Shown piece after piece: positions 1 through 6,504 of a stretch of DNA of 8,451 nucleotides. The stretch comes from Bacillota bacterium (lineage in GTDB: Bacteria > Eremiobacterota > SpSt-956 > JAKJGF01), in contig JAKPQU010000440.1 in assembly GCA_029555925.1 (NCBI GenBank), positions 1-8,451 on the forward strand. Reading direction: 5' to 3'. How positions within the stretch are numbered: position 1 is the stretch's first letter; each line of letters opens with the position of its first letter. The position numbers and the translations under genes are program-made. The notes beneath the pieces were generated by a model, which was given only the letters and a program-made list of their open reading frames with translations, did no database searches and was not told the origin of the DNA.

Positions 1-62
1 ATAAATTTCTTTTGTATATAAAATCACCTGTCATTTTTAAACACAATCCGTTAGTAAAAATA

Positions 63-91
63 TATACATAAAAACCTCTTTTTGATATAAT
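63..91 (+). promoter_or_regulatory. Candidate sigma-70-type promoter for the xdh operon
   Basis: A perfect TATAAT (-10) lies at 86-91. TATACA at 63-68, 17 bp upstream, matches four of six bases of the -35 consensus TTGACA. The ATG of the Mo-subunit gene is about 70 nt downstream. The whole leader is very AT-rich, so chance matches are likely. I see no operator or riboswitch fold in 1-163. Confidence 0.35.
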
Positions 92-150
92 ATTAAGCAT
101 AATCGAATCTTTTACGAAATTAATCTCCAGAACAGTCATATAAAGGTTAT

Positions 151-157
151 AGGAGGT
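151..157 (+). promoter_or_regulatory. Strong Shine-Dalgarno for the Mo subunit gene
   Basis: AGGAGGT stands 6 nt before the ATG at 164. It is a near-perfect ribosome-binding site and fixes this start. Confidence 0.85.
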
Positions 158-163
158 ACACAT

Positions 164-2446
164 ATGAGTATTGTAGGTAAAAGTGTGGAGAGAAAAGATG
201 CCCTGGATAAGGTAACAGGCACAGCACAATATATTGATGACATGCACTTTGACAATATGCTGATAGCCAGAGGTGTATACAGCAGAGTAGCCTATGGCAA
301 AATAATATCTATTGATATTAATGAGGCAAAAAAGGTTAAAGGTGTAGTAAAAATTATTACAGCCCATGACATACCGGGCGAAAATCTTGTTCCTATAGTG
401 AGAAAAGATATGCCCTATATGGCAGAAGATGTGGTAAGATATTACGGTGAACCTGTTGCTTATGTGGCAGCAGAAACACAGGAAGCTGCGGAAGAAGGGG
501 CAAGACGTGTAAAAGTAGAATATGAAGAGTTAGCCCCTGTTTTATCAATAGAAGAAAGTATAAGAGAAGATGCACCGAAACTTCACCCTCACGGAAATAT
601 CCATAAATACTACAAAATAAGAAAAGGCGATGTAGAAACAGGTTTCAAAGAAGCAGATATTATTATAGAAAATGAGTATCGTACCCCCCATCAGGAACAT
701 TCCTATCTGGAAACAAACGGTATGATCGGAGTACCTTCCCATGATGGAGCAATAACCGTATATGGTTCAATGCAATGTCCCTTTTATGTTCAGGAAGGAG
801 TGGCGAACATTCTCCGCCTTCCATTGAACAAAGTCAGAATAATTCAGGCTGTTACAGGGGGGGGATTTGGAGGTAAAGAAGATATACCTTCACTCTATGC
901 AGGTAACGTGGCACTTATGGCTTTTCTTACAGGTAGACCTGTAAAACTCGTTCTTACGAGAGAAGAAGATTTTCTTACTTCCACCAAAAGGCATCCCAGT
1001 CTTATAAAATATAAAACAGGAGCAAAAAAAGACGGCACAATTACAGCAATAGAAGTAACCTTTTACATGGACGGAGGGGCATATTCTACCTTGAGTCCCA
1101 TTGTTCTGTGGAGAGGTCTTATACACAGTTCCGGCCCTTACAGATGTAAACATGTAAAAATAGACGGCTATGCAGTAGCAACAAACAGAGTTCACTGCGG
1201 AGCTTTCAGAGGTTTCGGTCAGCCCCAGTTAATTTTAGCCCATGAAGCACAGATGGATATTCTAGCTGAAAAACTCAATATAGATCCTGTAGAAATAAGA
1301 AGAAGAAATGCTTTTAAAGCTGGAGATGAAACTGCTACGGGACAGAAACTGGAAACAAGTGTGGGACTTTTAGATACAATAAATGAAACATGGAAAAAAT
1401 CTGAATGGCAGCAGAAGAAAATCCTCTATGAACAGGATAAAGGAAATAAAAGGAGGGGAATAGGTATCTCCTCATCATTTTACGGTGTATCCCTGGGGGC
1501 AGGAGGAAGAAAATATGAGAAATCAGGAGCCTTTGTAGAAATAAATAAAGATTGTTCCATAACTGTTGCAGTAGGTACTACAGAAATGGGACAGGGCATG
1601 AAAACAGTACTGTCTCAGATTGCGGCAGAAGCCCTGGGAGTATCCTATGAAGATATATATATGCTTGAAACAGACAGCACCAGAGTTCCCGATAGTGGCC
1701 CTACAGTAGCTTCCCGGTCTACGGTTATGTCAGGTAATGCCATAAAGGATGCATGCAGACAGTTACGGGAAAGACTTGAGAAAGTAGCAGAAAATATGCT
1801 TAACTTACCGGCCAGGGTACTGATATGGGATAATGGCCATATATATTTTAAACAGAATCCTTCTGTCAGAACAACCTTTAAAGAAGTTATAGAAGAAGCA
1901 TTAAAAAAAGACGTTCATCTTGCCGCACAGGGCTGGTTTGTGGCGCCACATACCACATTTGATGAAGAAACAGGCCAGGGATGGTGTTATTTTACCTATG
2001 TTTATTCTACAAATATTGCAGAGGTAGAAGTAGATATGAGAACAGGAACTGTAAAAGTACTGAAAGTAACTGCTGCTCATGACGTAGGTAAGGCAATAAA
2101 TCCAATCCTGGTAGAAGGACAGATTCAGGGAGGCATCGTGCAGGGCATGGGCTACGCTTTAACAGAAGGTCTGATATATGATAAAGCGGGAAAAATGATA
2201 AACCCTAATTTCTCCACCTATATTATTCCTACAGCTGTTGACAGTACCGTAATAGAACCTATTATAGTAGAACATACCTATCCTGATGGCCCTTACGGCG
2301 CGAAAGGGTTCGGAGAACTTCCCATACTGGGGGTTGCTCCTGCCATAGCAAATGCAGTAAGTCATGCAACAGGGGTAAGAATAAAAGAGCTGCCAATAAC
2401 ACCGGAAAAATTATATAAAGCAATGAGAGTGAAAAGTGAAAAGTAA
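164..2446 (+). CDS. xdhA: Xanthine dehydrogenase family, molybdopterin-binding catalytic subunit
   Basis: Large Mo-cofactor subunit (760 aa, full length) of a molybdenum hydroxylase, which hydroxylates a purine or other N-heterocycle using water as oxygen donor and passes electrons to the FeS and FAD subunits. Visible motifs are YLET at 181-184, GGGFGGKE at 232-239, AFRGFGQPQ at 347-355, EMGQGMKT at 474-481 and GFGELP at 715-720, whose Glu718 matches the family's catalytic glutamate. Glu183 and Arg349 align by motif with the purine-recognition residues Glu802 and Arg880 of bovine xanthine oxidoreductase, favouring a purine substrate. The CoxL signature AYRCSFR is absent, so it is not form I CO dehydrogenase. 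An AGGAGGT ribosome site precedes the start. The last codons (VKSEK) and the TAA are written in a 7-bp repeat. The symbol follows E. coli usage. The family is certain, the exact substrate is not. Confidence 0.93.
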   Translation: MSIVGKSVERKDALDKVTGTAQYIDDMHFDNMLIARGVYSRVAYGKIISIDINEAKKVKGVVKIITAHDIPGENLVPIVRKDMPYMAEDVVRYYGEPVAYVAAETQEAAEEGARRVKVEYEELAPVLSIEESIREDAPKLHPHGNIHKYYKIRKGDVETGFKEADIIIENEYRTPHQEHSYLETNGMIGVPSHDGAITVYGSMQCPFYVQEGVANILRLPLNKVRIIQAVTGGGFGGKEDIPSLYAGNVALMAFLTGRPVKLVLTREEDFLTSTKRHPSLIKYKTGAKKDGTITAIEVTFYMDGGAYSTLSPIVLWRGLIHSSGPYRCKHVKIDGYAVATNRVHCGAFRGFGQPQLILAHEAQMDILAEKLNIDPVEIRRRNAFKAGDETATGQKLETSVGLLDTINETWKKSEWQQKKILYEQDKGNKRRGIGISSSFYGVSLGAGGRKYEKSGAFVEINKDCSITVAVGTTEMGQGMKTVLSQIAAEALGVSYEDIYMLETDSTRVPDSGPTVASRSTVMSGNAIKDACRQLRERLEKVAENMLNLPARVLIWDNGHIYFKQNPSVRTTFKEVIEEALKKDVHLAAQGWFVAPHTTFDEETGQGWCYFTYVYSTNIAEVEVDMRTGTVKVLKVTAAHDVGKAINPILVEGQIQGGIVQGMGYALTEGLIYDKAGKMINPNFSTYIIPTAVDSTVIEPIIVEHTYPDGPYGAKGFGELPILGVAPAIANAVSHATGVRIKELPITPEKLYKAMRVKSEK

Positions 2447-2508
2447 AGGGTGAATCAATTTAGTACATAACAAAATACTATTCACTGGTCACTGGTCACT
2501 GGTCACTG
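2428..2508. repeat. Heptad inverted-repeat cluster A (between Mo and FeS subunit genes)
   Basis: The left arm has four 7-bp units, AGTGAAA at 2428 and 2435, AGTAAAG at 2442 and GGTGAAT at 2449. After a 25-nt spacer, the right arm at 2482-2508 has almost four tandem TCACTGG units. Aligned as an inverted repeat, 19 of 27 positions pair plus one G-T wobble; all four GT(G/A)A cores face TCAC cores in register. The left arm overlaps the end of the upstream coding region, including its stop codon. It lies inside the operon, so it would be transcribed. Confidence 0.85.
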
Positions 2509-2527
2509 AAAAAGAAAGGAGATATAT

Positions 2528-3007
2528 ATGTCAGAACTGATAGAGCTTAACTTTATAGTTAACGGAGAAAAAAAACATATTTCTATAGATCCTTCAATGA
2601 CTCTGCTGGAAATATTGAGACATACATTGAAGCTTACAGGAACAAAAGAAGGCTGCGGTAAAGGTGAGTGCGGGACATGCACCGTGTTAATGAACGGGAA
2701 AGCGGTAAACGCCTGTCTTGTTCTCGGCTCGCAGCTTGAAGGTACAGAAATTTTGACTATAGAAGGAGTAAGTAATGGCAGAGAATTACATTCATTGCAA
2801 AAATCTTTTATAAAAGAAGGAGCAGTACAGTGCGGTTTCTGTATACCGGGTATGATTATTTCCGCAAAAGCTCTTTTAGATGAAAATCCATCTCCTACGG
2901 AAGAAGAGATAAGACGTGGAATTTCCGGCAATCTCTGCCGCTGTACAGGATACACTAAAATAGTATCTGCCATTCAGAAAGCTTCAGAAGGAGGTTCAGC
3001 AGCATGA
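2528..3007 (+). CDS. xdhC: Xanthine dehydrogenase family, two-[2Fe-2S] small subunit
   Basis: Iron-sulfur electron-transfer subunit (159 aa, the usual size) that carries electrons from the Mo site to FAD. The N-terminal plant-type ferredoxin fold binds one [2Fe-2S] cluster with Cys43, Cys48, Cys51 and Cys63 (CGKGECGTC, then NAC). The C-terminal helical domain binds the second with Cys102, Cys105, Cys137 and Cys139 (QCGFC and LCRCTGY). All eight ligands are present, so the subunit looks functional. AAAGGAG sits 6 nt before the ATG. The gene lies 81 nt after the Mo subunit gene, that gap being filled by a heptad repeat cluster, and overlaps the FAD subunit gene by 4 nt (ATGA), implying translational coupling. 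The symbol follows the E. coli xdhABC convention, though the gene order differs. Confidence 0.93.
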   Translation: MSELIELNFIVNGEKKHISIDPSMTLLEILRHTLKLTGTKEGCGKGECGTCTVLMNGKAVNACLVLGSQLEGTEILTIEGVSNGRELHSLQKSFIKEGAVQCGFCIPGMIISAKALLDENPSPTEEEIRRGISGNLCRCTGYTKIVSAIQKASEGGSAA

Positions 3008-3849
3008 GAAGGTTTCCTGTTATAAGACTGAAGAGCTTAAATGATTTATCCGGTCTTCCACCTGTAGAAAATCCTTATTTTATTGCAGGAGGAACGGATC
3101 TGCTTATAAGAATAAAAGATGATTTTCTGCCATGGCCATTTACTGTGATTGATATAAGCGGGTTATCCGAATTAAAAGGCATACAGATAGATAAAGATTA
3201 TATTACCATAGGCGCTCTTACAACACATGGCGAGATAGAAAAACATAAAGATCTTAAACTATATACTCCGGCACTCACTCAGGCCTGCTCCCATGTAGGT
3301 TCTCCTCAGATAAGAAATCGCGCCACTATAGGTGGAAACATAGGGAATGCATCACCTGCAGGAGACTCGATACCGCCTCTTTATGTTCATGGTGCAGAAA
3401 TACATCTTGTGGAAGCTTCCGGCGAAAGATGGGTTAAAATAGAGGATTTCTTTAAAGGCCCCGGGAAAACAGTGAGGAAACCTCTGGAAATTATTAAAGA
3501 AATAAGAATAGCCAGAGAAAAAGTAGATTTCGGAGCCTATGTAAGACTCGGCCAGAGAAATGCCCTGGCCATATCAAAGGTATCACTGGCTTTATGGGGC
3601 AGAAAAAACAATGGCTCTATAGAACATATAAACATAGCCATGGGTGCAGTAGGCCCCACTGTAATTATGGCAAAAGAAACAGCAGATTTCCTTAAAGGTA
3701 AACATATTTCCGGAGATATAATCAAAGAGGCGGGACAGATAATAGAAAAAGAAGCAAAACCCATATCTGATCTGAGATCTACTCAGGAATACAGAGGAAA
3801 AATGACTTCTGTTCTGCTGGAAAAAGCTCTGGAACAATTCAGTAAGTAG
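3004..3849 (+). CDS. xdhB: Xanthine dehydrogenase family, FAD-binding subunit
   Basis: FAD-carrying subunit (281 aa) of the CO dehydrogenase flavoprotein/XdhB type, expected to pass electrons from the [2Fe-2S] clusters to the final acceptor. FAD-binding motifs are AGGTDLL at 28-34 and the region 99-126, including TIGGNIGNASPAGD, with the usual C-terminal LRSTQEYRG at 257-265. It has a single cysteine (Cys95), so it lacks the extra [4Fe-4S] loop of 4-hydroxybenzoyl-CoA reductase. The start overlaps the previous stop (ATGA) and has AAGGAGG 9 nt upstream. The last three codons (Ser, Lys, stop) fall within the first heptads of repeat cluster B. With the two preceding genes it completes an L-M-S type enzyme. 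No Mo-cofactor maturation or purine-transport gene is visible nearby. Confidence 0.92.
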   Translation: MRRFPVIRLKSLNDLSGLPPVENPYFIAGGTDLLIRIKDDFLPWPFTVIDISGLSELKGIQIDKDYITIGALTTHGEIEKHKDLKLYTPALTQACSHVGSPQIRNRATIGGNIGNASPAGDSIPPLYVHGAEIHLVEASGERWVKIEDFFKGPGKTVRKPLEIIKEIRIAREKVDFGAYVRLGQRNALAISKVSLALWGRKNNGSIEHINIAMGAVGPTVIMAKETADFLKGKHISGDIIKEAGQIIEKEAKPISDLRSTQEYRGKMTSVLLEKALEQFSK

Positions 3850-3894
3850 TGAGTGGTGAGTAGTGAGTAAAAACCTGTCCACTCATTACTCACT
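3841..3894. repeat. Heptad inverted-repeat cluster B, strong RNA hairpin after the xdh operon
   Basis: Four perfectly phased units, AGTAAGT (3841), AGTGAGT (3848), GGTGAGT (3855) and AGTGAGT (3862), face ACTCATT (3881) and ACTCACT (3888) across a 12-nt loop. Positions 3855-3868 pair with 3881-3894 over 14 bp: 12 Watson-Crick pairs and two G-U wobbles in the + strand RNA. It begins at the stop codon of the FAD subunit gene, so it could act as a terminator or a 3' stabilising stem. Only a short ATTT follows, so it is not a classical T-tract terminator. Confidence 0.85.
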
Positions 3895-3927
3895 ATTTGG
3901 TACACTCTATTCAGGAGTTATAAAAAA

Positions 3928-5073
3928 ATGATAAAATTCTGTCCTTACTGTGGAAATGAACTGAAATGCGTAATAAAATTCTGTACAGGCTGTGGCGCTC
4001 CTCTGCCTGAAGAATTTTCGCAATCACCGGCCCCTGTACAGACTCATACAGCGCCACAACATCCATACAGACATGAGGAAAAACCTTACCAGAAACCTGT
4101 CATATTTAAACCATATATGGAACAGAATGAACAGGCATTTACCATGTTAATACCCTATGACTGGCATGCAGAAGGAGGCATATACAGGCCAAATCCGCTG
4201 GCTCCCGGCGCAGGTATTGCCCAGTCTATACAGGAACCTTTCTTAAACTTTGCTATAATGAAAGACAGAACCAGAAAGGTATTACTTCATTATCTGCCAT
4301 GCAACCGTTTTTATGACCTGAGAGATCCCTGTTTCCCTCCCGGCAGTACCTGTAATGGTATGACAGTATTGCCTGCCATGAGGGCAGCAGATTACATAAC
4401 CACTATTATCGTGCCTCAACTTCATCCATTTGCAGTAAATCTTCAGATTCTTGACTGCAAGACATCACCGTCTTTAGTCAGAAAATGGCAGGAACATACG
4501 GCACAGAACGCCATGTATATGCAGTATAATTATGACAGCGTCATAATGACTATTACCTATGAAGAAGAAGGGATAAGATATAAAGAAAAACTTATAACAG
4601 CCACTATTTATTACAGTATGTACACGTCTTCTATGTGGGAAAATCAGGATACAAAATATATAAGAACACCGGCAGACGAATTCAACAAATGGGAACCTGT
4701 TTTCAATATGATTGAAAGTTCTGTGAGAGTAAACATGGACTGGCTTATAGCATCAAACAGAGGCATAAGGGAAAGGTCTGCAAGAGCTCTTGACCATCAG
4801 CAATATATTCAAAATACATACAGGGAAATAATAGAACATAAACATAGGGTCCAGTCAGAAATCAATAAGGAATACTACCTGGTCTTTACAAATCAGGATG
4901 AATATGTCAACCCCTATACAGGGAACATAGAAACAGATACAAACCAGTGGAAACATCGCTGGGTAGGTGAAAACGGATATGTAATCTATACAGATGATTC
5001 CTTTTATGATCCTAATACAGATAGAAATTTAAATTTAGGATATTTTAAACCAAGCAGCATCAGAGCAAGGTAA
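3928..5073 (+). CDS. Double zinc-ribbon protein with uncharacterised C-terminal domain
   Basis: Unrecognised 381-aa protein, apparently soluble, with no signal peptide or membrane segment. Residues 5-22 form a short double zinc ribbon (Cys5-x2-Cys8, Cys19-x2-Cys22), likely binding one Zn. A Pro/Gln/His-rich linker follows to about residue 60. Residues about 60-260 look like one alpha/beta domain rich in aromatics and prolines (FTMLIPYDW, FPPGSTCNGM). A basic, probably helical segment spans about 275-315. The last 65 residues are aromatic and polar, with DEYVNPYTG, NQWKHRWV and YTDDSFYDPN, a pattern that suggests a small beta domain. AGGAG lies 10 nt before the ATG. The gene sits between repeat clusters B and C, probably as its own transcription unit. 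I can assign no function; the zinc ribbon is the only certain element. Confidence 0.8.
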   Translation: MIKFCPYCGNELKCVIKFCTGCGAPLPEEFSQSPAPVQTHTAPQHPYRHEEKPYQKPVIFKPYMEQNEQAFTMLIPYDWHAEGGIYRPNPLAPGAGIAQSIQEPFLNFAIMKDRTRKVLLHYLPCNRFYDLRDPCFPPGSTCNGMTVLPAMRAADYITTIIVPQLHPFAVNLQILDCKTSPSLVRKWQEHTAQNAMYMQYNYDSVIMTITYEEEGIRYKEKLITATIYYSMYTSSMWENQDTKYIRTPADEFNKWEPVFNMIESSVRVNMDWLIASNRGIRERSARALDHQQYIQNTYREIIEHKHRVQSEINKEYYLVFTNQDEYVNPYTGNIETDTNQWKHRWVGENGYVIYTDDSFYDPNTDRNLNLGYFKPSSIRAR

Positions 5074-5077
5074 CAGT

Positions 5078-5208
5078 CGTAACGCGTGACGAGTTACGCG
5101 TGATGCGATTACAATGTGCATGATACTGTATGTAACAACCATGACCGGTATCCGTTCACAACATGAAAATCTGTTCCTCCCGTCACGCATTACGCGTTAC
5201 GCGTTACG
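5078..5208. repeat. Heptad inverted-repeat cluster C, 28-bp arms with 75-nt loop
   Basis: Left arm units are CGTAACG (5078), CGTGACG (5085), AGTTACG (5092) and CGTGATG (5099). Right arm units are CGTCACG (5181), CATTACG (5188), CGTTACG (5195) and CGTTACG (5202). Folded together, 23 of 28 positions are Watson-Crick pairs and two more are G-T wobbles. The 75-nt loop (5106-5180) shows no ORF or recognisable site. The consensus CGTNACG is itself a palindrome around its centre. The cluster starts about 5 nt after the upstream stop codon. Confidence 0.87.
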
Positions 5209-5224
5209 ATTCTCATATAAACTG

Positions 5225-5238
5225 CGTGACATGTCACG
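5225..5238. repeat. Perfect 14-bp palindrome just upstream of the small membrane protein gene
   Basis: CGTGACATGTCACG is identical to its reverse complement. It is made of two abutting heptads, CGTGACA and TGTCACG, with the same GTGA core as clusters C and E, and ends 9 nt before the ATG at 5248. It occupies the place where a Shine-Dalgarno would be expected. It could be an operator, a small stem hiding the start, or a minimal member of the heptad family. Confidence 0.75.
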
Positions 5239-5247
5239 GTATTAATA

Positions 5248-5466
5248 ATGGAAGAAAATATTTTTATAGCACCTGTATTCATTTCAATAGGAATTTTGCT
5301 TATAATAGCAACAAACAGAAATTATCCTGTTTTGTTTGATCTATGGTATATTAAGCTTTTAAAAAGGATTGCAGGCAATACCGGGGTAATAGTATTTTAT
5401 TATATCATAGCCATGATATTTATTATGGCCGGCACAGGAAGGATTATATATTTTTATTTAAAATAA
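5248..5466 (+). CDS. Small two-TM membrane protein
   Basis: Unrecognised 72-aa hydrophobic protein. Two membrane segments are visible: about residues 5-22 (APVFISIGILLII) and about 46-65 (VIVFYYIIAMIFIMAGTG). A short basic stretch between them (WYIKLLKRIAGN) suggests that loop is cytoplasmic. There is no signal-peptide cleavage site or lipobox. No Shine-Dalgarno precedes the ATG; instead a 14-bp palindrome ends 9 nt upstream. The next gene starts 33 nt downstream on the same strand, so the two may be co-transcribed. The short length and missing ribosome site lower confidence, but the coherent membrane pattern and codon use like its neighbours support a real gene. Confidence 0.62.
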   Translation: MEENIFIAPVFISIGILLIIATNRNYPVLFDLWYIKLLKRIAGNTGVIVFYYIIAMIFIMAGTGRIIYFYLK

Positions 5467-5499
5467 ACTATTTAGATAAACTACCTCCTCATATAAATT

Positions 5500-5895
5500 A
5501 TGCAAACAAATTTTTTTGAAAGACTTGAAAAAATTTATTCAAAGGTATCTGAACTGCTTGACAGAGGTAAGAAAAATTTCTGTTCTCCATGCCGTTTTTG
5601 CTGCAGCCATTTTCTCCTACATGGTGTAAGTCAGATAGAATATGATCTTATAAAGGTAAGACTGAAGGAAGAAGGTAGAGAAGAAAAGGCGAAAGATTTC
5701 AAAGATTATATTCAGAAGAAAAAAGATCTTCAGGGAGAACTTATCCATAGAGGATGTCCTCTGTATAATACAGAACGGATGGGCTGTTCCATATACAGGT
5801 TCAGACCTTATTCCTGCCGTTATTACGGAATTTATTCCCCTGTACCTGAATTGTTATTCTGTGCTTTCACGGATATTCAATCATATATTCAGTAA
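5500..5895 (+). CDS. YkgJ-type cysteine-cluster domain protein (5' part of a probably frameshifted gene)
   Basis: The 131 residues match the YkgJ/CxxCxxCC family, thought to bind a metal ion or Fe-S cluster. Ligand-type cysteines are Cys28, Cys31, Cys34 and Cys35 (CSPCRFCC), then Cys86 (CPLY), Cys96 (CSIY), Cys106 (RPYSCRYYG) and possibly Cys121. The RPxSCR motif is diagnostic. A lysine-rich helical insert separates the two halves (about 48-80). The frame stops at TAA 5893-5895, soon after the last motif, and the -1 frame continues directly into TPR repeats that have no start codon of their own. I therefore read this as the first half of a YkgJ-TPR protein broken by one missing base. There is no clear Shine-Dalgarno before the ATG. 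The biochemical role of the family is not well established. Confidence 0.8.
   Translation: MQTNFFERLEKIYSKVSELLDRGKKNFCSPCRFCCSHFLLHGVSQIEYDLIKVRLKEEGREEKAKDFKDYIQKKKDLQGELIHRGCPLYNTERMGCSIYRFRPYSCRYYGIYSPVPELLFCAFTDIQSYIQ
5850..5895 (+). other. Probable frameshift junction between YkgJ and TPR halves
   Basis: The downstream (TPR) frame opens after TGA at 5847-5849 and the upstream (YkgJ) frame closes at TAA 5893-5895, so any frame change must fall here. Adding one base in this interval would join the halves into a single frame of about 317 codons. The A6 run at 5894-5899 begins inside the stop codon, so slippage in that run would not remove the stop. A true 1-nt deletion or a sequencing error upstream of 5893 fits better. 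Confidence 0.7.
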
Positions 5896-6164
5896 AAAAT
5901 TTTTATGATATAGTTCCTCTGGCAAAAGAATTTTTAGAATTAAGGAATGACTATAATATATATACGGCAAAAACAGATAAAGAAAAAGTAGAAACCCTGT
6001 ATCAGGCAGGATATGATTTATATTTTCAGGATAAGAGGGATAAATCTTTAATATATCTGTTAGAAGCAATATCCATAGAACCAGATCACTGGAAATCCCT
6101 TTTTCAAATCAGCCAGTTATTCTACAGTGCTGGTAATATTGAAGAATCAATAAAATTCGCCGAA

Positions 6165-6452
6165 ATGGCATTAAACAAAATTCCCAGAAATATAGATATA
6201 AAAATTCATCTGTCATTACTTTATATACTTCAAAACAGAATAATAGACTCGAGTAATCTTATGCTGGATATACTGTCTGAAGACAGAGAACATAAAATAG
6301 CTCTGTCAATTATGGGCTATTTATTTTATCTTTCAGGCAAGACAGAGGAAGCTTATATGTACAGTCAGGAGGCTCTTTCACTGGATCCTGACCTGCCTAT
6401 GGCAAAAAGAGTAATGGAGTTTTTGAGAAATGATTTAAATAACGATGGGTGA
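6165..6452 (+). CDS. TPR-repeat segment (3' part of the frameshifted YkgJ-TPR gene)
   Basis: From its first ATG this frame encodes 95 aa, but it is open and protein-like back to 5850. Codons from about 5895 read as KNFYDIVPLAKEFLEL, then helical repeats. Four TPR-like 34-residue units are visible: from about 5997 (LYQAGYDLYF, ending AISIEPDH), about 6090 (WKSLFQISQLFYSAG, ending ALNKIPRN), about 6192 (IKIHLSLLYILQNR) and about 6297 (IALSIMGYLFYLSGKTEEA, ending ALSLDPDL). The ATG at 6165 sits in the middle of the second TPR, so starting there would destroy the repeat. No ATG, GTG or TTG exists in this frame between 5850 and 6165. TPRs mediate protein-protein contact. The TGA stop falls in a GGTGA core near repeat cluster D. 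Confidence 0.7.
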   Translation: MALNKIPRNIDIKIHLSLLYILQNRIIDSSNLMLDILSEDREHKIALSIMGYLFYLSGKTEEAYMYSQEALSLDPDLPMAKRVMEFLRNDLNNDG

Positions 6453-6487
6453 TACTCGGGAATTGCCAGGAAATAACTATATCTTGA

Positions 6488-6498
6488 CCCGTGACGGG
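6488..6498. repeat. 11-bp interrupted palindrome CCCGT-G-ACGGG
   Basis: Five perfectly complementary bases flank a single central G. Its middle seven bases are CGTGACG, the same heptad as in clusters C and E. It lies between two convergent genes beside cluster D. With a one-base centre it cannot form a hairpin unaided and is more likely a protein site or a repeat relic. Confidence 0.55.
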
Positions 6499-6504
6499 CA
6501 CTTT

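Larger units (their letters stand above)
5500..6452 (+). pseudogene. YkgJ-TPR fusion gene split by a single-base frameshift
   Basis: This is the whole-gene interpretation of the two entries within it: an N-terminal cysteine-cluster domain followed by four TPR-like repeats, about 317 codons if one base is restored between 5850 and 5895. The long open TPR stretch without any start codon and the uninterrupted repeat pattern argue for one ancestral gene. Both halves are otherwise free of damage, so the lesion is recent or is an assembly error. A coupled re-initiation at a non-standard codon is possible but less likely. Confidence 0.65.

Noticed and set aside
2503..2973. 156-codon minus-strand ORF opposite the FeS subunit gene
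   Set aside because: It is antisense to a gene with all eight expected cysteine ligands, has no Shine-Dalgarno and gives no recognisable protein pattern. It is a shadow frame.
164..3849. Form I CO dehydrogenase (coxMSL) or 4-hydroxybenzoyl-CoA reductase
   Set aside because: The CoxL active-site motif AYRCSFR is missing (AFRGFGQPQ is present instead), and the FAD subunit has only one cysteine, so it lacks the [4Fe-4S] insert of the reductase.
3869..3900. Classical intrinsic terminator after the xdh operon
   Set aside because: The stem is strong, but it is followed only by ATTT and then GG, with no run of T residues. I list it as a repeat hairpin with possible terminator activity only.
5078..5208. 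CRISPR array
   Set aside because: The repeat units are only 7 bp and directly abutting, with no unique spacers between them. They form two opposed arms, unlike CRISPR repeats.
5893..5905. Programmed slippage at the A6/T5 run rescuing the YkgJ-TPR frame
   Set aside because: The stop codon already uses the first two A residues of the run, so slippage within the run would occur too late to bypass it, and no upstream slippery heptamer is visible.
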